From the NCBI GenBank assembly GCA_024223125.1, contig JAAEOP010000122.1:1-7606 (forward strand): a stretch of 7,606 nt of DNA. Reading direction: 5' to 3'. The notes under the pieces were generated by a model that saw nothing but the letters and a program-made list of their open reading frames with translations, was not told the origin of the DNA and ran no database searches. Source of the stretch: Chloroflexota bacterium. GTDB taxonomy: Bacteria; Chloroflexota; Anaerolineae; Promineifilales; Promineifilaceae. The translations under genes were made by a program, and so were the position numbers. Shown piece after piece: positions 1-6,311 of the stretch (the stretch's first letter is position 1; each line of letters opens with the position of its first letter).

Positions 1-2
1 AT

Positions 3-7
3 CTCCT
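3..7 (-). promoter_or_regulatory. Ribosome binding site of a gene starting just beyond the left edge (probably livM)
   Basis: On the minus strand this reads AGGAG, a good Shine-Dalgarno core, with its start codon expected just left of base 1. A livH-type permease gene ends upstream at 141, and these permeases almost always act with a LivM partner that is absent from the window, so the next gene is inferred to be livM. A weak hairpin (GGGG at 15-18 against CCCC at 30-33) lies directly before it. The RBS is seen; the identity of the gene is inferred. Confidence 0.45.
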
Positions 8-37
8 AAGGAATGGGGATTTTATTAAACCCCGAAC

Positions 38-107
38 TTGTCATACCTGCGAAGGCAGGTATCCATCTTTTTAGTCGAGTGGATTCCCGCCTTCGCGGGA
101 ATGACAA
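38..107. repeat. Double-hairpin inverted repeat, copy 1 (REP-like)
   Basis: Two 27-base arms (38-64 and 81-107) are inverted copies of each other with four mismatches, separated by 16 bases. Each arm is itself a hairpin: ACCTGC-GAAG-GCAGGT in the first and TCCCGC-CTTC-GCGGGA in the second. The four differences between arms come as two compensated base pairs, so both small hairpins are kept. Bases 84-103 also fit the pattern ATTCCC-N8-GGGAAT known as the dRS3 repeat in Neisseria; that resemblance is a pattern match only. It sits between the end of livH and the next gene. There is no T-run after it on either strand, so it is not a classic terminator. A related copy is at 6168-6225. Confidence 0.85.
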
Positions 108-140
108 ATTAAAGTTCATGGGATTATTTAATCCTCATTC

Positions 141-1718
141 CTAATCTCCCGTCCTCCCCAACAATCCATTCGGTAATAACAATAATATAATCACCATCAA
201 CAGCACAACCGAGGCGGGAACAAGCGGAGGAGATGGCTTGAATGGTTCTGCTAAAAAGGGAACTGAAATGCCGATTTGCCCATATTTAATGATGAATTGC
301 TGGAGTAGACCAACAAGTATGGAACCAACGGCCGCGCCGGGAAAACTGGTCAAGCCGCCAATCGCCAGCGCAATTAGCGCCAACAGTAAGAAGCGCGTAC
401 CCATATCGGCGGATAGGCCAACAGAGGGGGCGGCCAAAATACCGCCCAACGAGGCCAACCCCACGCCCATAGCAAAGACAAAGGTAAAAACCAGACGCAC
501 GTTTATGCCCAGCGCTTCTACCATCTCGCTGTCCTGTACGCCAGCGCGAATAATCATGCCAATGCGGGTGCGCTGTAAAATGAGCCATGTTAACAGCAGC
601 ACAATTAACCCGACAACAATGATGAAAATTTCATTGTAGGTGCGAATACGGCCGTCAAACAAAACCATCGTCGTACATTGATGCACCAGCAAATCGCCGA
701 TGCTGCGCGCCGGACAACCATCGCCGCTGCCAGCGAACAATGCCGCTTTGGGCATTGTGAATTCCGGCCGTCCCCAAATCGCCCGCACCACTTCAATGAG
801 GATAAAACCCAGCCCCAACGTGACCATCAACTGGTAAATGGGGCGGTCGTACAACGGCCGTATCAGCGTCGCCTCAATCATAGCTCCCAACACAAACCCC
901 AATAGCAAAGCCACTCCCATCGCCAAGAAAAAGCGCCACGTCGTACTCATTTCCAGCAAAACGGCCGTGAGTGCGTCATTAAAAAACAGGAAAACCAGAC
1001 CAATGATGGTCAGGATGACGGCCGTAACGATTGATCGCCTATTCAGGTCTCGCCTAATAACGCCCGGCTGCTGCCGAACTTCAAAGCCGACGACGGTTAG
1101 AGCCAACAAACAACTACCAATAAGGACCCCTACCAGGCTGACAAGCGTCAGTCCGATATTGGTTCCCATTTCCGGCAGCACAAGATTTCCCTGTGATAAG
1201 GCCACTGAAAACGTAATCGGGCTTTCTGCGTACACTTCATTGTTCCAAATAGAGATCGGATAATTTGCGGCCGATAACCAGAGCGCCGCTAACGCCAGCA
1301 GCAAAGCCAGCCAGGGCCAGACGCGCCACGCCCGCGGCGACAGCGTCATCCGGCTCAAGATAGCCCGCCACAGCGACATCAACATAAATCCCACCGCTAA
1401 AAACAGCGCCATCGGCATCACGTCCACAAAGGTATCCGGCCGTACAAACACCGCCCAGCCCACATAAGCCCCCAGCATAAACAGCTCTCCATGCGCCAGA
1501 TTCAATACATCCATCAGGCCAAAAATCAGGGACAATCCCGACGCCACCAGGAAAATGAGCATTCCCGTTGAAAGCCCACGTAAAATAGTAATCACCCAAT
1601 CCTTCGTCTCCATTCCCTGAACGGCCGCCACAAAAATCAGCGCCAGAACAACAAAGGTGGTAATGCGAATGCGGTTTGTCTTTAATGCTTCCATAATTGT
1701 CCAGTTTTCAGCCCTCAC
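141..1718 (-). CDS. livH: Branched-chain amino acid-type ABC transporter permease, LivH family, with large insertion
   Basis: Inner-membrane channel subunit of a LIV-type (HAAT family) importer, expected to pair with LivM. Of 525 residues, family hallmarks are the first core helices with NLAHGELFMLGAY (73-85), the helix ending ATLIRPLYDRP (283-293), the cytoplasmic coupling loop RAGVQDSEMVEALGINV (391-407), the GG-x-FPGAAVG turn (454-465) and the closing LPNGLLGR (515-522). LivH is usually about 290-310 residues. The excess lies mainly at about 91-262, between the second core helix and the helix leading to IRPLY, and holds about four extra hydrophobic segments (near 98-118, 132-150, 186-211, 229-248). 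The GTG start at 1718 overlaps the livF stop as GTGA, with GGGGG just upstream, suggesting coupled translation. An ATG at 1694 (eight codons in) is an alternative start. Substrate unknown. Confidence 0.9.
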   Translation of the reverse strand: MRAENWTIMEALKTNRIRITTFVVLALIFVAAVQGMETKDWVITILRGLSTGMLIFLVASGLSLIFGLMDVLNLAHGELFMLGAYVGWAVFVRPDTFVDVMPMALFLAVGFMLMSLWRAILSRMTLSPRAWRVWPWLALLLALAALWLSAANYPISIWNNEVYAESPITFSVALSQGNLVLPEMGTNIGLTLVSLVGVLIGSCLLALTVVGFEVRQQPGVIRRDLNRRSIVTAVILTIIGLVFLFFNDALTAVLLEMSTTWRFFLAMGVALLLGFVLGAMIEATLIRPLYDRPIYQLMVTLGLGFILIEVVRAIWGRPEFTMPKAALFAGSGDGCPARSIGDLLVHQCTTMVLFDGRIRTYNEIFIIVVGLIVLLLTWLILQRTRIGMIIRAGVQDSEMVEALGINVRLVFTFVFAMGVGLASLGGILAAPSVGLSADMGTRFLLLALIALAIGGLTSFPGAAVGSILVGLLQQFIIKYGQIGISVPFLAEPFKPSPPLVPASVVLLMVIILLLLPNGLLGRTGD

Positions 1719-2419
1719 GCTGCCCCCAAATACTGATGAATCGTAGCCCGATCCTCAACCAAATCAGCCATCAATCCACTCTTCACGGTCTGCCCTTCTT
1801 CAATGATCACATAACGCTCCGCCAGGCGGCTGGCGACAACAAAGTTCTGCTCTACCAACAGCACCGTTAACTTGTCCGATAGCTGCTTAATTGCGGCCAT
1901 CATCTGCTCAATGAGAACCGGAGCCAGTCCTTCGCTCGGTTCATCAATCAGCAGTAAGCGATTGTCGGGAACCAATGCCCGCGCCACTGCCAGCATTTGT
2001 TGCTGACCGCCAGAGAGATTGGTTCCCGGTAGTTTGATGAGCCGTTTCAAGTCCGGGAACAGTTCAAAAATGAAGTCTGCCTTGCGATCAAAATCACCCT
2101 TCTCTCGTTCGGCAATCTTTAAGTTTTCCCGTACGCTCAGGTCACGGAAAATGGCTCGATGTTCCGGCACAAAGCCGATGCCCATGGAGGCAATATCATA
2201 ACTGCGTCGCCCCTGAATTTCTTGCTCGTCGAAAACGACCCGACCTTCTCGTGGCGGGGTAAGTCCCATAATTGTCTTGAGCGTGGTTGTTTTACCGGCG
2301 CCATTACGGCCGAGCATGGCCATAATACTCCCCTGCGGCACAGACAACGACACCCCTTCTAGGATGTGAAACTGGCCGATGAAGGTGTGGAGACCCTGAA
2401 CTTCTAATAAATTAGCCAT
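1715..2419 (-). CDS. livF: Branched-chain amino acid-type ABC transporter ATP-binding protein, LivF family
   Basis: Cytoplasmic ATPase that with LivG powers the importer. From ATG 2419 it has 234 residues, the usual LivF size. Seen: Walker A GRNGAGKT (37-44), Q-loop region GFVPEHRAIFRDLSVRENL (82-100), signature LSGGQQQ (135-141), Walker B LLLIDEP (155-161) and LLVEQN at the switch position, where Gln replaces the usual His; this VEQN is typical of LivF and separates it from LivG. The frame is open upstream to a GTG at 2446 (243 residues), but ATG 2419 is preferred: the protein then begins MANLLEVQGL as the family does, AAGG lies just before it, and the extra nine codons fall in a CAGT-type repeat. 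It follows livG by 30 bases, and its TGA overlaps the livH GTG. Confidence 0.93.
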   Translation of the reverse strand: MANLLEVQGLHTFIGQFHILEGVSLSVPQGSIMAMLGRNGAGKTTTLKTIMGLTPPREGRVVFDEQEIQGRRSYDIASMGIGFVPEHRAIFRDLSVRENLKIAEREKGDFDRKADFIFELFPDLKRLIKLPGTNLSGGQQQMLAVARALVPDNRLLLIDEPSEGLAPVLIEQMMAAIKQLSDKLTVLLVEQNFVVASRLAERYVIIEEGQTVKSGLMADLVEDRATIHQYLGAA

Positions 2420-2436
2420 ATCCTTACTTGAGTATT

Positions 2437-2455
2437 CAGTAAACACTGTTTACTG
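2437..2455. repeat. CAGT-family hairpin at the livG/livF junction
   Basis: CAGTAAAC (2437-2444) and GTTTACTG (2448-2455) form a perfect 8-bp stem with a 3-base loop. The right arm covers the livG stop codon (2450-2452) and last codons, so the C-terminal SDQ of LivG is written in repeat sequence. It belongs to the same CAGTAAT/ACTGATT family as 3226-3294 and 7522-7575. It could affect livF translation or mRNA decay; that is inference. Confidence 0.6.
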
Positions 2456-3214
2456 ATCACTATAAAGTTCGCCCAAATACGCTGTTTGCACCGCTTCATT
2501 TTCCGCAATGTCGGCCGGCGTTCCTTCGGCCAGAACAGCGCCCTGGTGCATAACAGTAATCATATCAGACACGCTCATGACAACATTCATATTATGTTCC
2601 ACCAGCATAACTGTCTTCTGTCCTGTTTCCTGAATCTGTTGGATCAATTCCATCAGTTCCGGCACATCTTCTGAAGCCATCCCGGCCGTGGGTTCATCCA
2701 GCAGCAGCATTTCCGGGTCAGGGGCTAAAATCATCCCCAGTTCCAATTTACGCTGCGCCCCATGTGGCAATGCCCGCGCCGGCGCCAAGGCTTCCGTTTG
2801 CAAACCAACCTGTTCAACAACTTCCCAGGTACGTTCATTGTACCGTTGGAAATGATTGGCCGAACGGAACAGCTTGAAATTGTCCCGACCCAATGCCTGA
2901 CAGGACAAGCGAATATTCTCATATACCGTCAGGTTAGAGAAAATATTGGTGATCTGGAAAGAACGGCCGATACCTAAATGCGCCGTTTTATATACGGGCA
3001 AGCGCGTAATATTTTGCCCTTTGAACAGGACACGGCCGGCGCTGGGTTCAATGTTGCCGCTCAACAGGTTAAAAAATGTTGTCTTACCAGCCCCGTTCGG
3101 CCCGATAATCGAATGTAACGATCCGGCCCGCACTTTCAGGCTTACATTTGCAACCGCAACCAACGCGCCAAACTCTTTACGCAGATTTTGTGTTTCTAAG
3201 ATAATATCGGCCAT
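2450..3214 (-). CDS. livG: Branched-chain amino acid-type ABC transporter ATP-binding protein, LivG family
   Basis: Second cytoplasmic ATPase of the importer, 254 residues, a normal length for LivG. Seen: Walker A GPNGAGKT (38-45), Q-loop region GIGRSFQITNIF (81-92), a degenerate signature LPHGAQRKLE (149-158) of the sort expected in LivG (the family has LSxGxQRxLE-like forms), Walker B MLLLDEPTAGM (169-179) and switch His207 in LVEHN. The C-terminus AYLGELYSDQ matches the AYLGE ending of the family. ATG 3214 is supported by GGCGGA six bases upstream. It is separated from the binding-protein gene by a 191-base spacer with two inverted repeats and from livF by 30 bases, so binding protein, livG, livF and livH probably form one operon, perhaps with uneven expression across the structured spacer. 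Confidence 0.95.
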   Translation of the reverse strand: MADIILETQNLRKEFGALVAVANVSLKVRAGSLHSIIGPNGAGKTTFFNLLSGNIEPSAGRVLFKGQNITRLPVYKTAHLGIGRSFQITNIFSNLTVYENIRLSCQALGRDNFKLFRSANHFQRYNERTWEVVEQVGLQTEALAPARALPHGAQRKLELGMILAPDPEMLLLDEPTAGMASEDVPELMELIQQIQETGQKTVMLVEHNMNVVMSVSDMITVMHQGAVLAEGTPADIAENEAVQTAYLGELYSDQ

Positions 3215-3225
3215 TTCAATTCCGC

Positions 3226-3294
3226 CAGTAATCAGTAATCAGTGGTCAGTAACCAGTCTACCAAACCGGCCACTGAACACTGATTACTGAAAAC
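3226..3294. repeat. Heptad CAGT repeat in inverted arrangement
   Basis: Five CAGT units occur exactly every 7 bases (starts 3226, 3233, 3240, 3247, 3254; consensus CAGTAAT), followed by three ACTG units also 7 apart (3272, 3279, 3286). Arms 3233-3250 and 3272-3289 pair over 18 bases with one mismatch, leaving a 21-base loop. The element ends 11 bases before the livG ATG, close to its ribosome binding site. Related sequence is at 2437-2455 and 7522-7575. Origin and role unknown. Confidence 0.85.
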
Positions 3295-3318
3295 TATTTG
3301 TAACTATTCAGCTTCCAG

Positions 3319-3382
3319 AGGTGCGACGCACTTGCAAAGAGCAGCGGCATTGACATTACTCTGGGAAAAGTGCGTCGCACCT
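3319..3382. repeat. 15-bp perfect inverted repeat (GTGCGACGCAC type)
   Basis: AGGTGCGACGCACTT (3319-3333) and its exact reverse complement (3368-3382) flank 34 bases. A looser outer stem is possible between TTGTAAC (3298-3304) and GTTACAA (3388-3394). It lies 23 bases after the binding-protein stop codon and before livG. No T-run follows on the minus strand, so it is not a standard intrinsic terminator; a REP-like mobile repeat or an mRNA-stabilising stem between the binding-protein and ATPase cistrons are both possible. Confidence 0.85.
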
Positions 3383-3405
3383 GTACAGTTACAACTATTT
3401 ACTGT

Positions 3406-6078
3406 TTACTCTCCACTCAAACTACCCACCGGCAAAGCGCCACAGCGGTCTTGCAAATTTTCTGGCAAGAGGCAGGGGACATCAGGCCGATTGGTGGCTA
3501 CATACTCAAAATATTTGAACTCTGGATCATCCACATTCAACAGCGTCGAAATGTACATATCCTGAATAGCAACATGGTCTTCCGGCCGAATGTAGATCAT
3601 CCCCTTCGGTCCTTCAAACTCGATCCCTTCCATAGCTGGAATGAGCGCTTCAGCGCTGGCATCGCCGCCGGTGGCCTGCAAGGCGGCGCCGATGAGCAAA
3701 GCCGCATTCATCCCATCCGGGTCGAACAAATCAGGCGGCGTGCCAAATCGGTCCGTCGTGGCTGCAATAAGCCAATCATTGATCTCATTGCCGGGGTAGC
3801 TGTAATGGTAGATGTGACCGCTCGTGTCACCAATCCCGTTGCCGAAGAAAGCGGGCAGAACAACATTATCAATGAATCCGGCCGCCATTGGAATCTCATC
3901 GGCCGCGCCAGAGTCAACATACGCTTGTTGCAAAGGCACAAAGCCGCCGCCAGCCCAGGTGACAATAAACGTTTCCGCGCCATTATCAACCGCTGCTAAC
4001 ACCTGATCCATGTAGGGGGTAAAGTCAGTTGTGTCGGCCGGGGCCAGAATGTCGTCGGCCACAAATTCGCCGCCGAAGAGGGTACAGGCATCGCGGAAAG
4101 CGGCCGCGCTGCCGTGCCCAAAGGAGTAATCGGGAGCAATTTGAACGAAGGTGCTGTATTGGCTGGTCAAATATTCGCAGATATTGACCGCATCCTGATA
4201 GTTGTTGCGGCTGGTGCGGAAGGAGTTTTCATTGAAGGTGGCTCCAGTCAAATCATTGGCGGCCGCGGGGGCGGCAATGTGAATGACATTGTTGTCGCGG
4301 GCCAATTCTTGCAGGGTAGCCGTAGCGCCAGAGCTAACAGTGCCGACAATAATATCCACACCAATGTCCTCAACGAGTTCACGGCCGACAGTGGCCGTGT
4401 TCTCCGGGTTAGACTGGTCGTCGCGCACATACACTTGAAGTTCGCAGCTATCCAGGTTGTAAGAAGTATAACCGTCTCCTTCCGTTCCTTCCGCTCCGGT
4501 CAGGTATTCCAATCCCAGCGGGAAGGCGCGCAAGATGTGGGCGCCGTAGATGGCTAACGGGCCGGTTTCGTCGGTGACAATACCAATTTTGACCGGTTCT
4601 TCACAGGTTACGGCCGCCGCTTCTTCCGCCTCAGGTTCCGGCGCAGTCGTCTCTTCAATTGAACCCAATACGCCCACGGGTAAATTGCCGCAGCGGTCTT
4701 GCAACTCTTCCGGCAAGAGGCAGGGGACATTAGGCCGGTTGGTGCCTACATATTCAAAGTATTTGAATTCGGGATCATCCACATTGAGCAACGTGGAAAT
4801 GTACATATCCTGAATGGCTACATGGTCTTCCGGCCGAATGTAAATCATACCTTTCGGCCCTTCAAACTCGATGCCTTCCATGGCCGCAATCAGAGCCTCT
4901 GCGCTGGCGTCGCCGTCAGTCGCTTGCAGCGCTTCCGTAATCAAAAGAGCTGCATTCATGCCATCCGGATCGAACAGATCAGGAGGTACACCAAAGCGTT
5001 CAGTCGTGGCCGCAATGAGCCAATCATTGACTTCATTGCCAGGATAGCTGTAATGGTAGATGTGGCCGCTGGTGGAGCCAATTCCGTTGGCAAAGAAAGC
5101 GGGCAGAGCCACATTGTCAATGAACCCGGCCGCCATCGGAATCTCATCGGCCGCGCCAGAGTCAACATACGCTTGCTGCAAAGGGACAAAGCCGCCGCCA
5201 GCCCAGGTGACGATGAATGCTTCAGCGCCATTATCGGCCGCTGCCAATACTTGATCCATGTAAGGGGTAAAGTCAGTTGTGTCGGCCGGGGCCAGAATGT
5301 CGTCGGCCACAAATTCGCCGCCGAAGAGGGTGCAAGCGTCCCGGAAAGCAGTCGCGCTGCCATGCCCAAAGGAATAATCGGGGGCGATTTGGACGAAGGT
5401 GTCGTATTGGCTGGTCAGATATTCACAGATATTGACTGCATCCTGATAATTATTGCGGCTGGTGCGGAAGGAATGGTCGTTGAATGTGGATCCAGTCAGG
5501 TCATTAGCGGCCGCCGGCGCGGCAATGTGGATAACATCGTTTTCACGCGCCAATTCTTGCAAGGTGGCGGTGGCGCCAGAGCTAACCGTACCCACCACAA
5601 TATCTACGCCCACATCTTCAATGAGTTCACGGCCGACGGTAGCAGTATTTTCGGGATTGGACTGGTCGTCGCGTACGTAGACTTGAAGTTCGCAACTATC
5701 CAACATATAAGACGTGTAGCCATCTTCTTCGCTACCGGCAGCGCCGGTGGCGTATTCAAGGCCGAGGGGGAAAGCGCGCAGGATGTGCGCCCCGTAAATT
5801 GCCAGGGGGCCGGTTTCATCGGTGACAATGCCCACCTTAACAGGCTCGTCACAGGCGAGGCCGGTTGGGGCTTCTTCTGCCTCTTCTGGTTCGGCCTCTG
5901 GCTCGGCTTCTTCGGCTGGAGCTTCGGCTTCTTCGGCCGGGGCTTCGGCTTCTTCTTCGGCGGCAGTTTCTTCAGTGGTTTCTTCGGGTACGGCCGTTTC
6001 CTCTTCAGCGCCCCCGCCACAGGCCGCAATGGCAAACATCAGGGCAAACAGTATGATCATCAATTTGAAAAATCTCAT
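3406..6078 (-). CDS. LIV-type ABC transporter substrate-binding lipoprotein with two tandem binding domains
   Basis: Extracytoplasmic solute-binding protein (Peripla_BP_6/LivK-like) of the importer encoded downstream. It has 890 residues, about twice the usual 380-450. Layout: signal peptide with lipobox IAAC (17-20; lipidated Cys20), a Glu/Ala/Pro-rich tether (about 24-71), binding domain 1 (76-469), an acidic linker (470-491) and binding domain 2 (492-885). The domains are 394 residues each and align without gaps; I count about 33 differences (about 92% identity). Each starts PVK-(V/I)-GIVTDETGPLAIYG, has GTVSSGATATLQ (163-174 and 579-590), where the family binds the ligand alpha-carboxylate, and keeps six cysteines (76, 129, 218, 249, 453, 463 in domain 1). 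The start is certain: GGAGGAG lies 4 bases before ATG 6078. A true tandem gene or an assembly artefact are both possible, but the many scattered differences favour a real duplication. Substrate unknown. Confidence 0.92.
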   Translation of the reverse strand: MRFFKLMIILFALMFAIAACGGGAEEETAVPEETTEETAAEEEAEAPAEEAEAPAEEAEPEAEPEEAEEAPTGLACDEPVKVGIVTDETGPLAIYGAHILRAFPLGLEYATGAAGSEEDGYTSYMLDSCELQVYVRDDQSNPENTATVGRELIEDVGVDIVVGTVSSGATATLQELARENDVIHIAAPAAANDLTGSTFNDHSFRTSRNNYQDAVNICEYLTSQYDTFVQIAPDYSFGHGSATAFRDACTLFGGEFVADDILAPADTTDFTPYMDQVLAAADNGAEAFIVTWAGGGFVPLQQAYVDSGAADEIPMAAGFIDNVALPAFFANGIGSTSGHIYHYSYPGNEVNDWLIAATTERFGVPPDLFDPDGMNAALLITEALQATDGDASAEALIAAMEGIEFEGPKGMIYIRPEDHVAIQDMYISTLLNVDDPEFKYFEYVGTNRPNVPCLLPEELQDRCGNLPVGVLGSIEETTAPEPEAEEAAAVTCEEPVKIGIVTDETGPLAIYGAHILRAFPLGLEYLTGAEGTEGDGYTSYNLDSCELQVYVRDDQSNPENTATVGRELVEDIGVDIIVGTVSSGATATLQELARDNNVIHIAAPAAANDLTGATFNENSFRTSRNNYQDAVNICEYLTSQYSTFVQIAPDYSFGHGSAAAFRDACTLFGGEFVADDILAPADTTDFTPYMDQVLAAVDNGAETFIVTWAGGGFVPLQQAYVDSGAADEIPMAAGFIDNVVLPAFFGNGIGDTSGHIYHYSYPGNEINDWLIAATTDRFGTPPDLFDPDGMNAALLIGAALQATGGDASAEALIPAMEGIEFEGPKGMIYIRPEDHVAIQDMYISTLLNVDDPEFKYFEYVATNRPDVPCLLPENLQDRCGALPVGSLSGE
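3424..4605 (-). repeat. Intragenic duplication, second copy (binding domain 2)
   Basis: Codons 492-885 of the binding-protein gene. It aligns with 4672-5853 at a constant offset of 1248 bases with no gaps in the protein. Sampled stretches differ at about 17% of bases (3961-4020: 11 of 60; 4081-4140: 10 of 60), mostly at synonymous or conservative sites, while 4016-4083 is identical to 5264-5331 over 68 bases. Confidence 0.9.
4672..5853 (-). repeat. Intragenic duplication, first copy (binding domain 1)
   Basis: Codons 76-469 of the binding-protein gene, the partner of 3424-4605. The two copies are joined by a 66-base segment coding for an acidic Glu/Ala/Pro linker that resembles the end of the N-terminal tether, so the duplicated unit may have included part of the tether. 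Confidence 0.9.
5902..5943 (-). repeat. 21-base tandem repeat coding for the EAPAEEA tether
   Basis: Two 21-base units (5902-5922 and 5923-5943) differ at three bases and code for EAPAEEA twice (residues 46-59). They lie in a longer Glu/Ala/Pro-rich stretch (about residues 24-71) between the lipid anchor and the first binding domain. Such tracts can change in length by slippage. Confidence 0.7.
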
Positions 6079-6082
6079 TATT

Positions 6083-6089
6083 CTCCTCC
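6083..6089 (-). promoter_or_regulatory. Strong ribosome binding site of the binding-protein gene
   Basis: Reads GGAGGAG on the minus strand, 4 bases before ATG 6078. It is the best Shine-Dalgarno match in the window, in keeping with the high expression usually needed for a binding protein, and it fixes the start codon. Confidence 0.85.
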
Positions 6090-6117
6090 AACTATGGTAA
6101 ACAAAACGCTGGTTTGT

Positions 6118-6135
6118 ACAAGACCAATGTCTTGT
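6118..6135. promoter_or_regulatory. Perfect dyad ACAAGAC-N4-GTCTTGT upstream of the binding-protein gene, possible operator
   Basis: Two 7-base arms (6118-6124, 6129-6135) around CAAT, overlapping the palindrome TTGTACAA (6114-6121). It lies 40 bases before the ATG, where an operator or a 5'-UTR hairpin would be expected. No convincing -35/-10 pair could be fixed: TTGAAT (reverse complement of about 6150-6155) is a weak -35 candidate only. The dyad is seen; its role is inferred. Confidence 0.4.
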
Positions 6136-6167
6136 GTTACGGATTTATATTCAAGGTAACTTTGCAG

Positions 6168-6225
6168 GTCATTCCTGCGAAGGCAGGAATCCACACGCTT
6201 GGATACCTGCCTTCGCGGGTATGAC
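6168..6225. repeat. Double-hairpin inverted repeat, copy 2 (REP-like)
   Basis: Arms 6168-6192 and 6201-6225 (25 bases each) are inverted copies with three mismatches and an 8-base spacer. They belong to the same family as 38-107, with GTCAT at the outer ends and ATCC at the inner ends. The first arm forms the perfect hairpin TTCCTGC-GAAG-GCAGGAA; the second has one T:G pair. Around it are the direct repeat TATTCAAGGT (6148-6157, 6251-6260) and the inverted pair AACTTTG/CAAAGTT (6158-6164, 6242-6248), which may be traces of insertion. It lies between the hydrolase-like gene and the binding-protein gene and may separate their transcripts. Confidence 0.85.
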
Positions 6226-6311
6226 AGTCGAGAGACACCTACAAAGTTGCTATTCAAGGTTATGTAGAGTTATTATCATGGTTTATTCCATATTCACCTC
6301 CATCACGGCCG

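Noticed and set aside
38..107. Reading the double-hairpin repeat as a rho-independent terminator for the livH transcript
   Set aside because: No T-run follows the stems on the minus strand, and a probable RBS for a further gene follows closely; a REP-like repeat is the better description.
838..1263. A 141-codon plus-strand frame within livH
   Set aside because: Antisense to a well-supported permease; the basic, Ser/Thr-rich composition is what the complement of membrane-helix codons gives.
1719..2446. The longer livF start at GTG 2446
   Set aside because: The added residues MFTEYSSKD do not match the family start, and the DNA belongs to the CAGT repeat.
3226..3294. A CRISPR array
   Set aside because: Units are 7 bases long with no 20-40-base unique spacers, and no cas genes are present.
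4699..6159. A 486-codon open frame on the plus strand opposite the binding-protein gene
   Set aside because: It is the antisense shadow of a gene with strong codon bias; it has no family features, its low-complexity Phe/Gly part mirrors the Glu/Ala/Pro tether, and a shorter similar frame appears opposite the second domain copy (3370-3999).
6168..6225. A complete insertion sequence or MITE with target duplication
   Set aside because: The direct repeats around it are 10 bases long but not adjacent to its ends, and no transposase is present; insertion remains possible but unproven.
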